Assembly (NCBI RefSeq): GCF_017355835.1
Contig: NZ_JAFEWF010000004.1
Location: 124,001-188,000 of the forward strand
Length of the DNA: 64,000 nucleotides
From: Desertivirga brevis
GTDB lineage: Bacteria > Bacteroidota > Bacteroidia > Sphingobacteriales > Sphingobacteriaceae
Direction: 5' to 3'
Part shown: positions 48,766 through 57,591 of the stretch, in pieces
How positions within the stretch are numbered: the first letter of the stretch is position 1
How the letters are laid out: every line of letters begins with the position of its first letter
The notes under the pieces: generated by a model
Seen by the model: only the letters and a program-made list of their open reading frames with translations
Database searches by the model: none
Told to the model about the DNA's origin: nothing
Position numbers and translations under genes: made by a program

Positions 48766-51700
48766 ATGAATATTTCTACAAATTATCGAAAGCTGAGCGC
48801 CTTCTTCCTGGTGCTCACCCTAATGCTCCTGTTCGATCAGGAAGTCTTTGCCCAGGAGACAAGGATTAGCGGAAAGATCACATCATCGGACGATAAACTT
48901 CCGCTACCAGGAGTAAGTATTAATGTGAAAGGGACTAACAGGGGAGTATCTTCTGATGTAAATGGAGCTTATTCCATTTCAGCTAAGCCAGGTGATGTCC
49001 TTGTTTTTAAGTCAATAGGCTTCCAAACTTTGGAAAGAAAGGTTGGAGCAGGCGCTACTATTAATGTTGTTTTAAGTACCGAAACCAATACCTTAAATGA
49101 AGTTGTGGTTGTGGGGTACGGCGTACAAAAGAAAAAATTAACTACAGGGGCCAACCTTCAGGTTAAAGGAGATGATCTGCAAAAGCAAAACACGACAAAT
49201 GCACTACAGGCATTGCAGGGACAAGCACCTGGAGTTCAGGTGACGTCTACTTCCGGACAGCCTGGATCAGGAATGAATGTGGTGATCAGAGGTAAGGGAA
49301 CTATTGGTAATAGTTCTCCGCTTTATGTAGTTGATGGTGTAATTACTGGTGATATATCCTATCTCAACCCTGCAGATATTGAATCTATGGATGTGCTTAA
49401 GGATGCAGCGTCTGCCGCTATATATGGTTCCCAGGCAGCCAATGGTGTTGTCCTGGTTACTACACGTACCGGTAGGGTTAATCAAAAGGCTGTCGTTACT
49501 TTTGATTCCTACGTAGGTACACAAAATGTTGCCTCAAAAGCCCGGATGCTTAATGCGAAGGAATTTGCAACGATTATGAATGAAGCTGCTATCAACTCGG
49601 GCAGCGCGCCATTTTTCACAAATGCTGCTATATCGGGAATGGCTAGCGGGACTGATTGGTTAGATCAAATGTTAGTCAGCAATGCCGGTACCCAGAACTA
49701 CTCCCTGGGTATACAAGGAGGAACAAAGGTTACCGCTTATTCAAGTGCACTTTCTTACACCACCCAGGATGGGATAGTTGGGGGAGGTGATCTTTCTAGC
49801 TACTCCCGTATTAACTTCAGGGTTAATACAGAACATAACCTTTATAAAGATATCATTAAACTCGGTCAGCATGCAACCTATAGCTATACAGAGAACAGAG
49901 GCATCGGAGTAGGGGGGCTCTATAACAATAGCCTGAGAGGAGCCTTTAACACCAGTCCTCTGCTTCCGATGTACGACGAAACCGGTAAGTTCTTCAACGC
50001 CAGGAGCTCTGACTGGAACAACGGGGAATCTAATCCTTATGCAGAATTAGTGTATAACAATCAGAACAAGAGTAACGGCCAACGCCTTTTGGGAGATGTT
50101 TACCTTTCTGTTGAACCTATAAAAAACCTAAGGTTCAGGACTAGCCTAAGTGTTAATTTTAATGATCACAACAGAAGAGCGTACCGCCCTGTTTATGATC
50201 TCTCTATCTACTCGTTCAATAACGTAAATAGCGCGAGCGACAGTACAAGCAGGGGGAGGTCAGTTATGTTTGACAACCTTTTAAGCTACCGTTTCAATGT
50301 TAAAAAAGCCCATAACATTGAAGTATTGGCCGGAACCTCATCCTATACGCAAAGGGGAAGTAATTTTAGAGGAGGAAATACAGATCTAAGGTTTGAAGGA
50401 TTCGATTACGCTTACCTGGGTAATGCTGAGGGCCAGAGTATTGCAAATATTATTGTTTCAAGCTCGCCCTGGGAACAGGATAAAAGGTTATCCTACTTTG
50501 GTAGGGCAAATTACAATTACAAGGAAAAGTATTTGTTAAATGCTACTTTCCGTGCCGACGGGTCATCGAGGTTTGCAAGAGGTAATCGATGGGGATATTT
50601 TCCGTCTGTGGCAGCAGGTTGGGTAATTACAGGAGAAGATTTTCTAAGTAATACAACTAACTGGTTGGATTACCTCAAGCTTCGTGCTAGCTGGGGCCAG
50701 GTGGGTAACCAAAACATCGAATACTTCCAGTATTTACAAACTGTCCAGTTCAGTAATGCGAATTATACTTTTGGAAATACAGAGGGAACCTTAGCTAGAG
50801 GAGCCTATCCTGATCGATTAGGAAACCCCGATGTTAAATGGGAAACTTCAGAACAAACGAACATTGGATTAGATTCGAGATTTCTAAAAGGAAAAGTAAG
50901 CTTTACAGCAGACTATTATATCAAGGACACAAAAGACTGGCTTATTGCAGCTCCCATCCTGGCGACAGCCGGCGCTAATGCTCCCTTTATTAATGGAGGC
51001 GACGTTCGAAATTCCGGAATTGAATTAGGATTCTCTTTCCGCAATAGGATCAATAATCTAAACTATTCGATCGGACTTAACGGCTCTTATAATAAAAATA
51101 AAGTTGGAAATATCCCTAACCTTGAAGGGATCATCCACGGGGCTACAAATACATTGTACAACAACTCTCCTGAATTCTACAGAGCACAAAACGGATTTCC
51201 GGTCGGTTATTTTTGGGGATATAAAACACAGGGCGTCTTTCAAACAGAGGAAGAGGTTAATGCTTATCGCTCTTCAACAGGAAAAGTTATACAACCTTCT
51301 GCTGCCCCCGGCGACCTAAGGTACGTTGACTTTAACGGAGACGGCCTGATATCAGATCTTGATAAAACAAACATTGGTGATCCAAACCCTAATTACACTT
51401 TTGGTATCAATCTTTCAGCTGATTATAAAGGTTTTGACTTTTTCCTGCAGGCAGGTGGTGTGGCAGGAAACCAGATTGTACAATCATGGAGAAATCAATC
51501 AGACGGAAAGGCAAACTTCTCTGAGGCAATACTTGGCAGGTGGCACGGTCCCGGTTCATCCAATTCTGTTCCCAGGGTAACTGTAGACAACAGGAACTTT
51601 ACTCAGTTTTCTGACCTTTATGTGCAAAATGGCGACTATCTAAGGATAAACACCCTTACTCTTGGCTACGATTTTTCCAGGATTCTAAAAAGAAGCTATT

Positions 51701-51894
51701 TAAAGAATTTCAGGCTTTATGCTTCTGCCTTGAACCTGTACACGTTCACCAAGTACACGGGAATGGACCCAGAAATAGGCTATTCTGGTACGGATGACAA
51801 TGCAAACTCAGGCAGGGCATTTTCTTCAGGAGTTGATGTTGGCTACTACCCTCGTCCACGCACTTTTATGCTCGGCACAAACTTTAGATTTTAA
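48766..51894 (+). CDS. SusC-like TonB-dependent outer-membrane transporter, pair 3
   Basis: About 1042 aa from the ATG at 48766; an in-frame TTG at 48757 could also open the frame but the ATG, close behind an AATAACCAATTG leader, is preferred. The signal peptide ends near VFAQ (30), the carboxypeptidase-regulatory-like domain covers about 32-105, LNEVVVVGYG is at 110-119, and the plug (PLYVVDGVITGD, SAAIYGSQAA) and barrel (ending NFRF) follow. It imports oligosaccharides across the outer membrane; with GH31, GH2, GH95 and GH3 around it the ligand is likely xyloglucan-derived. The stop overlaps the ORF of susD3. Confidence 0.95.
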   Translation: MNISTNYRKLSAFFLVLTLMLLFDQEVFAQETRISGKITSSDDKLPLPGVSINVKGTNRGVSSDVNGAYSISAKPGDVLVFKSIGFQTLERKVGAGATINVVLSTETNTLNEVVVVGYGVQKKKLTTGANLQVKGDDLQKQNTTNALQALQGQAPGVQVTSTSGQPGSGMNVVIRGKGTIGNSSPLYVVDGVITGDISYLNPADIESMDVLKDAASAAIYGSQAANGVVLVTTRTGRVNQKAVVTFDSYVGTQNVASKARMLNAKEFATIMNEAAINSGSAPFFTNAAISGMASGTDWLDQMLVSNAGTQNYSLGIQGGTKVTAYSSALSYTTQDGIVGGGDLSSYSRINFRVNTEHNLYKDIIKLGQHATYSYTENRGIGVGGLYNNSLRGAFNTSPLLPMYDETGKFFNARSSDWNNGESNPYAELVYNNQNKSNGQRLLGDVYLSVEPIKNLRFRTSLSVNFNDHNRRAYRPVYDLSIYSFNNVNSASDSTSRGRSVMFDNLLSYRFNVKKAHNIEVLAGTSSYTQRGSNFRGGNTDLRFEGFDYAYLGNAEGQSIANIIVSSSPWEQDKRLSYFGRANYNYKEKYLLNATFRADGSSRFARGNRWGYFPSVAAGWVITGEDFLSNTTNWLDYLKLRASWGQVGNQNIEYFQYLQTVQFSNANYTFGNTEGTLARGAYPDRLGNPDVKWETSEQTNIGLDSRFLKGKVSFTADYYIKDTKDWLIAAPILATAGANAPFINGGDVRNSGIELGFSFRNRINNLNYSIGLNGSYNKNKVGNIPNLEGIIHGATNTLYNNSPEFYRAQNGFPVGYFWGYKTQGVFQTEEEVNAYRSSTGKVIQPSAAPGDLRYVDFNGDGLISDLDKTNIGDPNPNYTFGINLSADYKGFDFFLQAGGVAGNQIVQSWRNQSDGKANFSEAILGRWHGPGSSNSVPRVTVDNRNFTQFSDLYVQNGDYLRINTLTLGYDFSRILKRSYLKNFRLYASALNLYTFTKYTGMDPEIGYSGTDDNANSGRAFSSGVDVGYYPRPRTFMLGTNFRF

Positions 51895-51908
51895 TGGAGA
51901 AGCAAATC

Positions 51909-53507
51909 ATGAAAACGAATAAACTTTATATAATTGCTCTATCCATCCTTACATTGGGTAGCTGCCAAAAAGATTTCCTTGATTCTGAGCCGATAACTAA
52001 GGGCACAGAACAAAATTTTTATAGAACAAAAGCAGATGCTGCAAGAGCTATAGTTGGGTGTTACGACGGGTTGCAAACAGTGTGGGCAGCTGGGATTGCC
52101 CTGCCAGTAGCAGCGGAGATTATGTCAGACAATGCATTTGGCGGAACGGGTAACTCGGACGGCTTTGGATATCAGATGATTGATGAGTTTGATAAGCAAC
52201 GTTCTCCTGCAGATGTTACTGTTTTCGGTAGTAACTGGTCTGCCTACTACAGAGCTGTGTACAGATGTAATGTTCTTTTGAGTAAGATCTCGCAGATTAA
52301 TTGGGAAGGGGATGAGGCTGCCAGAAAAGTCACTGAATCTGAAGCCAGATTCCTGCGGGCTTATCTGTACTTCGATATGGTTAGACTATGGGGGAACATT
52401 CCTTTACTTACCACACCTTCAGCAGAAAATGTTCCCCAGTCCAATGCCGATGAGGTCTACAAACAGATTGCGGAGGATTTAAAGTTCGCCGCAGATAATC
52501 TTCCTGAGACGCCCTATACTGCCGAATGGGCAAAAACTAACGGAGGCCGGATCACTAAATGGGCTGCAGAAGCTCTTATTGGCAGAGTGTTCTTGTATTA
52601 CACTGGGTATTATGGAAAAACAGATCTTGCTGGGGTTATCACTAAAGCTCAGGCAGTAGCTTATTTAGAAAATGCCATAACTAAAAGCGGTCATGGTTTA
52701 TTAACAGACTATACCACCCTATGGCCAGCAGCATCGGTAGAAAAATATGCTGGTGAAGATAATAAGGAAACTGTCTTTGCTATAAAATATACTTATACAA
52801 GTAATTACAATGGAAATACAGATGGAAATCACTGGATGGTGATGACAGGTATGCGCGAGCAGGCTAGTTATCCTTACGGAAACGGTTGGGGAGGCGCCAC
52901 TGTAAATCCTAAGCTTTGGAATACCTTCAGCAATACAGATACCCGTCGCAATGCTTCTATTATATCTATTGCTGATGAAGGGATAAATTTCAGCAATAAG
53001 CCAAAGCAGAGAGAGTACACTGGTTACTATAACAAGAAGTATTCTCCGATGATCAATAAGGATGGAACAAGCATGGTGGAGTTATATACCACTAGCGGGA
53101 ACTTCATGATCAGCCAATACCAAGATTATGTTTCCATCCGCTACTCTGATGTGCTGTTAATGGCTGCAGAGCTTGGCAGCGCTAATGCTCAGGAGTACTT
53201 TAATCAGGTACGTCAACGTGCATACGGCAATAATTACTCAGAAATAGCTGCTACAAAAGATAATATACTTAAAGAGAGAAGATTGGAGTTTGTTGGTGAA
53301 GGTTTAAGGTATTGGGACCTGCTGCGTCTGGGTGTGAACACTGCTGCTGCTGCTATCGCCGAAACTGTAACTCTTGAAAATGGCGGAGTTGCAACCCCTA
53401 AAACCATTTCAGCTACAAAAATTATCGAAACTAAAGGGCTTCAACAGATTCCGACAGATCAAATCAACCTCTCTAATAATGTACTGAAGCAAAATCAGGG
53501 TTGGTAA
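51909..53507 (+). CDS. SusD-like surface glycan-binding lipoprotein, pair 3
   Basis: A 532-aa lipoprotein. The frame has an ATG at 51894 overlapping the susC3 stop, but the ATG at 51909 is chosen: it follows a GGAG and gives a proper signal with the lipobox LGSC (Cys19) and QKDFLDSEP. The helical core has ARFLRAYLYFDMVRLWGNIPL and the late part RRLEFVGEGLRYWDLLRLG, both family hallmarks. It caps SusC3 and binds glycan at the surface. A weak GGCCGG/CCGGCC stem (53526-53554) lies between it and the next gene and may tune their ratio. Confidence 0.93.
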   Translation: MKTNKLYIIALSILTLGSCQKDFLDSEPITKGTEQNFYRTKADAARAIVGCYDGLQTVWAAGIALPVAAEIMSDNAFGGTGNSDGFGYQMIDEFDKQRSPADVTVFGSNWSAYYRAVYRCNVLLSKISQINWEGDEAARKVTESEARFLRAYLYFDMVRLWGNIPLLTTPSAENVPQSNADEVYKQIAEDLKFAADNLPETPYTAEWAKTNGGRITKWAAEALIGRVFLYYTGYYGKTDLAGVITKAQAVAYLENAITKSGHGLLTDYTTLWPAASVEKYAGEDNKETVFAIKYTYTSNYNGNTDGNHWMVMTGMREQASYPYGNGWGGATVNPKLWNTFSNTDTRRNASIISIADEGINFSNKPKQREYTGYYNKKYSPMINKDGTSMVELYTTSGNFMISQYQDYVSIRYSDVLLMAAELGSANAQEYFNQVRQRAYGNNYSEIAATKDNILKERRLEFVGEGLRYWDLLRLGVNTAAAAIAETVTLENGGVATPKTISATKIIETKGLQQIPTDQINLSNNVLKQNQGW

Positions 53508-53573
53508 ATAGTGATTAACAATCAGGGCCGGTACAACAATAAATTAATCCGGCCATGAATAAAGCTTAAAGTA

Positions 53574-54953
53574 ATGAAGACTTTCAAAAATATACATTGG
53601 ATTTTCCTGGCAGCTATTTCCTTAATAGCTTCTTGTTCAAAGAAAGAATATGATTTGGGATCCTTACCCGATAAAGCAAACCTGAAGTTCGAGGTCAAAC
53701 AAGACTTGCAGAAAGATCCTGGTGGAAATACTGTGATCCTCGTAAATAATACCCCAGAAACCACGCCAGTCTGGGATTATGGGACAGGTAAATCTTACCG
53801 TCAGCGAGATACAATCCGCTTTGCATTTAAAGGGAACTATACCGTTAAATTCTCTGCAGTTACAGGAGCAGGGGTGGTTGAGGGAGATTCAATTGTTGTT
53901 AAAGTAACACAGGATAACTTGCAGTATGTCAACGATCCGCTATGGACTGCTCTTTCAGGAGGGCCTGGAAATGAGAAAACTTGGATATTGGATATAAAAG
54001 CTCAGTATTTTGATGGACCGTTGTTTTTCTATGGAACTAATAACGGCTGGCTGGCTGGTGGCGATAAAGGTTGTTACGGCGCAGACTGCTGGAATTGGAG
54101 TCCCGATTATAAAGGCAATACCTGGTTAATGGAAAATGGTGATTATGGTACCATGACCTTCAGCTTGAAGGGAGGGCCGTTTGTAAAGTCGACACATTTA
54201 AAGATTCCCTCCAGAGGAACAGAGAACGGGACTTACTATTTGGATAAAGATGCTAAAACACTTACCCTATCTGGTGCTTCTCCCTTGCATGATATAACTC
54301 GAGATCCCTGTGTTGCTAACTGGGGTAGTATTAAACTAATGTCTCTTACAGAAAATACGATGCAGCTAGCAGTTCTTCGTACCTCTTGTGAAGGACCTGC
54401 ATTACTCGTTTATAATTATGTAACTAAAGAATACTCTGATAATTATGTGCCACCTGCAACTCCGCCTACGTCAACCTTTGATGAGGGTTTCAATCCTAAG
54501 TTCGGGGCAGGAGAGTTGTTGGATTATTTAACTGCCGCTTCATCACGACTCTGGACCCTCGATGCTACGGGAAATCCGATCGACTGGATCGGTAAAGGGA
54601 AAGGCTGGACTACAGGGCACGCCAGTTCTAGAGAATGGGGATGGAATAACAGCTGGGATGAGGCAGTTTCTGGTGCTTATATCAAATTTGAGAAAAATGG
54701 AATGAAATACACAAGGTTTCAAAACGGTGTTAAAACCACAGGAACCTTCTCCATAAACGAAAGTAAGAATGAAATTACTTTAACCGGTGGCACCTTGCTT
54801 CAAAATCCCGGAAGCACTTTAAATCCTACTCAAACAACTTTGAAGGTTGTAAAGGCTTTCCCTAATGATGTGGCTGGTAAAGGAATTTGGCTGGGAACAA
54901 GCTATGACACGGAAAAGGATGAGTGGTTTGCTTTCCATTACGTATTGTTCTGA
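53574..54953 (+). CDS. Surface glycan-binding lipoprotein (SGBP, SusE/F position) with PKD-like domain
   Basis: A 459-aa lipoprotein with lipidated Cys21 (ASC then SKKEYDLG). An N-terminal PKD/Ig-like domain (about 30-115, with TTPVWDYGTGKSYRQRDTI) is followed by what look like two related beta-domains: about 125-285 (KTWILD, NNGWL, GTYYLDKDAKTLTLSG) and about 325-459 (RLWTLD, GKGWT, GTFSINESKNEITLTG). The tryptophan-rich stretches could be binding platforms. It has no catalytic motif I recognise. Its position right after susD3 is where surface glycan-binding proteins of xyloglucan loci are found. Sequence family not identified with certainty. Confidence 0.75.
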   Translation: MKTFKNIHWIFLAAISLIASCSKKEYDLGSLPDKANLKFEVKQDLQKDPGGNTVILVNNTPETTPVWDYGTGKSYRQRDTIRFAFKGNYTVKFSAVTGAGVVEGDSIVVKVTQDNLQYVNDPLWTALSGGPGNEKTWILDIKAQYFDGPLFFYGTNNGWLAGGDKGCYGADCWNWSPDYKGNTWLMENGDYGTMTFSLKGGPFVKSTHLKIPSRGTENGTYYLDKDAKTLTLSGASPLHDITRDPCVANWGSIKLMSLTENTMQLAVLRTSCEGPALLVYNYVTKEYSDNYVPPATPPTSTFDEGFNPKFGAGELLDYLTAASSRLWTLDATGNPIDWIGKGKGWTTGHASSREWGWNNSWDEAVSGAYIKFEKNGMKYTRFQNGVKTTGTFSINESKNEITLTGGTLLQNPGSTLNPTQTTLKVVKAFPNDVAGKGIWLGTSYDTEKDEWFAFHYVLF

Positions 54954-54967
54954 ATTGGTTAGTATCT

Positions 54968-55000
54968 GAGGTGCGGCCGTAATAGCTGCACCTCTTACTA
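54968..55000 (+). terminator. Hairpin after SGBP gene
   Basis: GAGGTGC (54968-54974) pairs with GCACCTC (54988-54994), followed by TTACTACTTTTATT. It would separate importer and binding genes from the downstream enzymes. Confidence 0.6.
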
Positions 55001-55082
55001 CTTTTATTAATGTTTCCAATATTGAACATAGAGCTTCAACCAAGTAGAAAGAAGTAATTTACTGCAGAAACCAAAATTTCAC

Positions 55083-57515
55083 ATGCATAAACACAGACTT
55101 AGAATAATCTTTTTAATAGTTCCACTTTTATTTCAGCTAATCACTGCCAGAGCTCAGAACCGGGTTATTCAGAACTTTGACAAAGGCTGGAAGTTCTATT
55201 TGGGAGATGAGCCAAAGGCAAGCGACAATTCTTTCGACGACAGCAAATGGCGATCCCTTTCTTTACCGCACGACTGGAGTATTGAGGGTAAATTTGATGA
55301 AAAAAATCCTGCAGGTCAGGGTGGGGGTGCTTTGCCCGGAGGAATAGGGTGGTACCGTAAAGCTTTCACTATGCCGTCATCCTCAAAGGGAAGATCTGTA
55401 TTTATTGACTTTGGAGGTGTATATCGCAATAGTGAGGTTTGGATTAATGGCAAATCTCTGGGTACTCGCCCAAACGGCTATATTTCTTTCCGCTATGATC
55501 TTACACCTTACCTTAATTACGGTTCAACGAATATCATTTCCGTTCGGGTTGATAATGCTGAGCAACCAAATTCAAGATGGTATTCCGGATCTGGTATCTA
55601 CAGAAGTGTATACCTGACAACAACAGGAAAAGTGTTTGTAGACAACTGGGGAACTTTCATAACTACCCCCAAAGTAACTCAGGCTTCCGCTCTTGTCAAC
55701 ATTCAAACCAAAGTTCGGAATACCTCTAAAAATGCAGGGAAAGCAGTATTGATAACGGAAATTTATTCCCCTAAAAGCAAGTTAGTAACAAGTGCATCCT
55801 CTTCTTTTACTTTAAGTGATGATTCGAAGGACTTTGTTCAGTCTGTCGCTATACCTAATCCTTCATTATGGTCGGATGTCCAACCACACCTTTATAAGGC
55901 CGTAACTAAAATAAGTATTGGCGGAAGAGCAGTTGATTCTTATGAAACCACATTTGGTATCCGTTCTTTCAATTTTGATGCCTCTAATGGCTTCTCGCTT
56001 AATGGTAAAAAACTGAAGATACGAGGTGTTTGTAATCATCACGACCTTGGCGCTCTCGGGGCTGCTTTTAACGTAAGGGCTGCAGAACGACAACTCGAAC
56101 TACTAAAGGAAATGGGATGTAATGGCATCCGAACTTCTCATAATCCGCCCGCACCAGAGCTTCTTGATCTTTGTGATAAGATGGGCTTTATCGTAATGGA
56201 CGAATCTTTTGATTTGTGGAAGAAGGGAAAGAATCCTTTTGATTATAGTAGGGATTGGGATAAATGGCATGTGAAAGACCTAGAAGATCAGGTATTTCGG
56301 GATAGAAATCACCCCAGTGTCTTTATCTGGAGCGTAGGGAATGAAATTCAGGAGCAATGGGGCGACGAAGCGAAGGGAGACACCTCTGGCAGGGAAATAA
56401 CCCGAGAACTGGTTGGTATTGTTAAACGGCTCGACAAAACCCGTCCTGTAACTACTGCAAATAATGAAGTTAATCCCTGGAACAATTTAATTAAGTCTGG
56501 CGCACTAGATATAATCGGATATAATTACAACCACAGTAAGTTTAAAGATTTCCATAAAACCTGGGGTATTGAAAAGAAATTTATTGTTACAGAATCCGTC
56601 TCAGCTTTACAAACCCGTGGGCATTACGATATGCGTTCGGACAGTATACGTCTCTGGCCTCCTGCCTGGGACAAGCCTTTACTTACCGGAAACCCCGACC
56701 TTACTTGCTCTGCTTACGATAACTGCCATGCACCTTGGGGATCCACTCATGAAGAAACTCTAAAGGAGTTTGAGCGACTGGATCATGTCTCAGGAATGTA
56801 CATTTGGACTGGTTTCGATTATCTTGGTGAACCAACTCCATACCCGTGGCCTGCTCGTAGTTCGTATTTCGGGATCATTGATCTTGCTGGCTTTCCAAAG
56901 GATTCCTATTATATGTATCAAAGTGTGTGGACTAAAAAGCCTGTATTGCATCTATTGCCCCACTGGAATTGGACACCGGGACAGGATATCGACGTCTGGG
57001 CCTATTACAATAACGCCGACGAAGTAGAACTTTTTCTGAATGGCAGGTCTCTGGGCTCCAAATCAAAAACCGACGACTACCATGTAATGTGGAGGGTTAA
57101 ATATGAGCCCGGAGTACTAAAAGCTGTATCACGAAAGGACGGAAAAGTAGTCCTGACTAGGCAAATAAGCACAGCTGGGAAGCCAACAAAAATTGTTCTC
57201 ACTGCTGATCGCTCAAAGATCAAGGCAGATGGCAAGGATCTTTCTTTCATAACTGCCAAGGTTGAAGATAACAATGGCAATATGATTCCGGATGCGGAAC
57301 ACCTCATTACCTTCAAGGTGCAAGGTGAGGCTGAAGTGACTGCAGTAGACAATGGATCACCGACCAGTATGGAATCGTTCAAGGCAAATTACCGGAAAGC
57401 ATTTAACGGTCTTGCCCTTGCAATTATACGATCAATGGAAAAGAAAGGAAAGGTGGTGGTAGAGGCTGGTTCTGCCGGACTTCAAAGCGCAAGGATAGAG
57501 TTAGAACTCGAATAA
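55083..57515 (+). CDS. Secreted GH2 beta-galactosidase-like enzyme with Ig-like C-terminus
   Basis: An 810-aa GH2 enzyme with a signal peptide ending near ARAQ (25). The jelly roll (SLPHDWSIEGKFD, WYRKAFTM) and Ig domain precede a TIM barrel with acid/base Glu421 in WSVGNEIQ and nucleophile Glu504 in IVTESVSA; RTSHNPPAPELLDLCD is conserved. A DUF4982-type domain (about 620-690) and a C-terminal Ig-like/GH2 C5-type domain (about 700-800) follow, unlike the LacZ-like enzyme at 17822. In xyloglucan loci a GH2 of this kind removes the beta-galactose on side chains; family 2 also includes glucuronidases and others, so the sugar is inferred from context. Confidence 0.85.
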   Translation: MHKHRLRIIFLIVPLLFQLITARAQNRVIQNFDKGWKFYLGDEPKASDNSFDDSKWRSLSLPHDWSIEGKFDEKNPAGQGGGALPGGIGWYRKAFTMPSSSKGRSVFIDFGGVYRNSEVWINGKSLGTRPNGYISFRYDLTPYLNYGSTNIISVRVDNAEQPNSRWYSGSGIYRSVYLTTTGKVFVDNWGTFITTPKVTQASALVNIQTKVRNTSKNAGKAVLITEIYSPKSKLVTSASSSFTLSDDSKDFVQSVAIPNPSLWSDVQPHLYKAVTKISIGGRAVDSYETTFGIRSFNFDASNGFSLNGKKLKIRGVCNHHDLGALGAAFNVRAAERQLELLKEMGCNGIRTSHNPPAPELLDLCDKMGFIVMDESFDLWKKGKNPFDYSRDWDKWHVKDLEDQVFRDRNHPSVFIWSVGNEIQEQWGDEAKGDTSGREITRELVGIVKRLDKTRPVTTANNEVNPWNNLIKSGALDIIGYNYNHSKFKDFHKTWGIEKKFIVTESVSALQTRGHYDMRSDSIRLWPPAWDKPLLTGNPDLTCSAYDNCHAPWGSTHEETLKEFERLDHVSGMYIWTGFDYLGEPTPYPWPARSSYFGIIDLAGFPKDSYYMYQSVWTKKPVLHLLPHWNWTPGQDIDVWAYYNNADEVELFLNGRSLGSKSKTDDYHVMWRVKYEPGVLKAVSRKDGKVVLTRQISTAGKPTKIVLTADRSKIKADGKDLSFITAKVEDNNGNMIPDAEHLITFKVQGEAEVTAVDNGSPTSMESFKANYRKAFNGLALAIIRSMEKKGKVVVEAGSAGLQSARIELELE

Positions 57516-57591
57516 GCGGAATCAATAGGCATATATACTAAGAGGACTACCTTAGTACCCTCATTTATCTTAATTAATTATACAATTCTGC

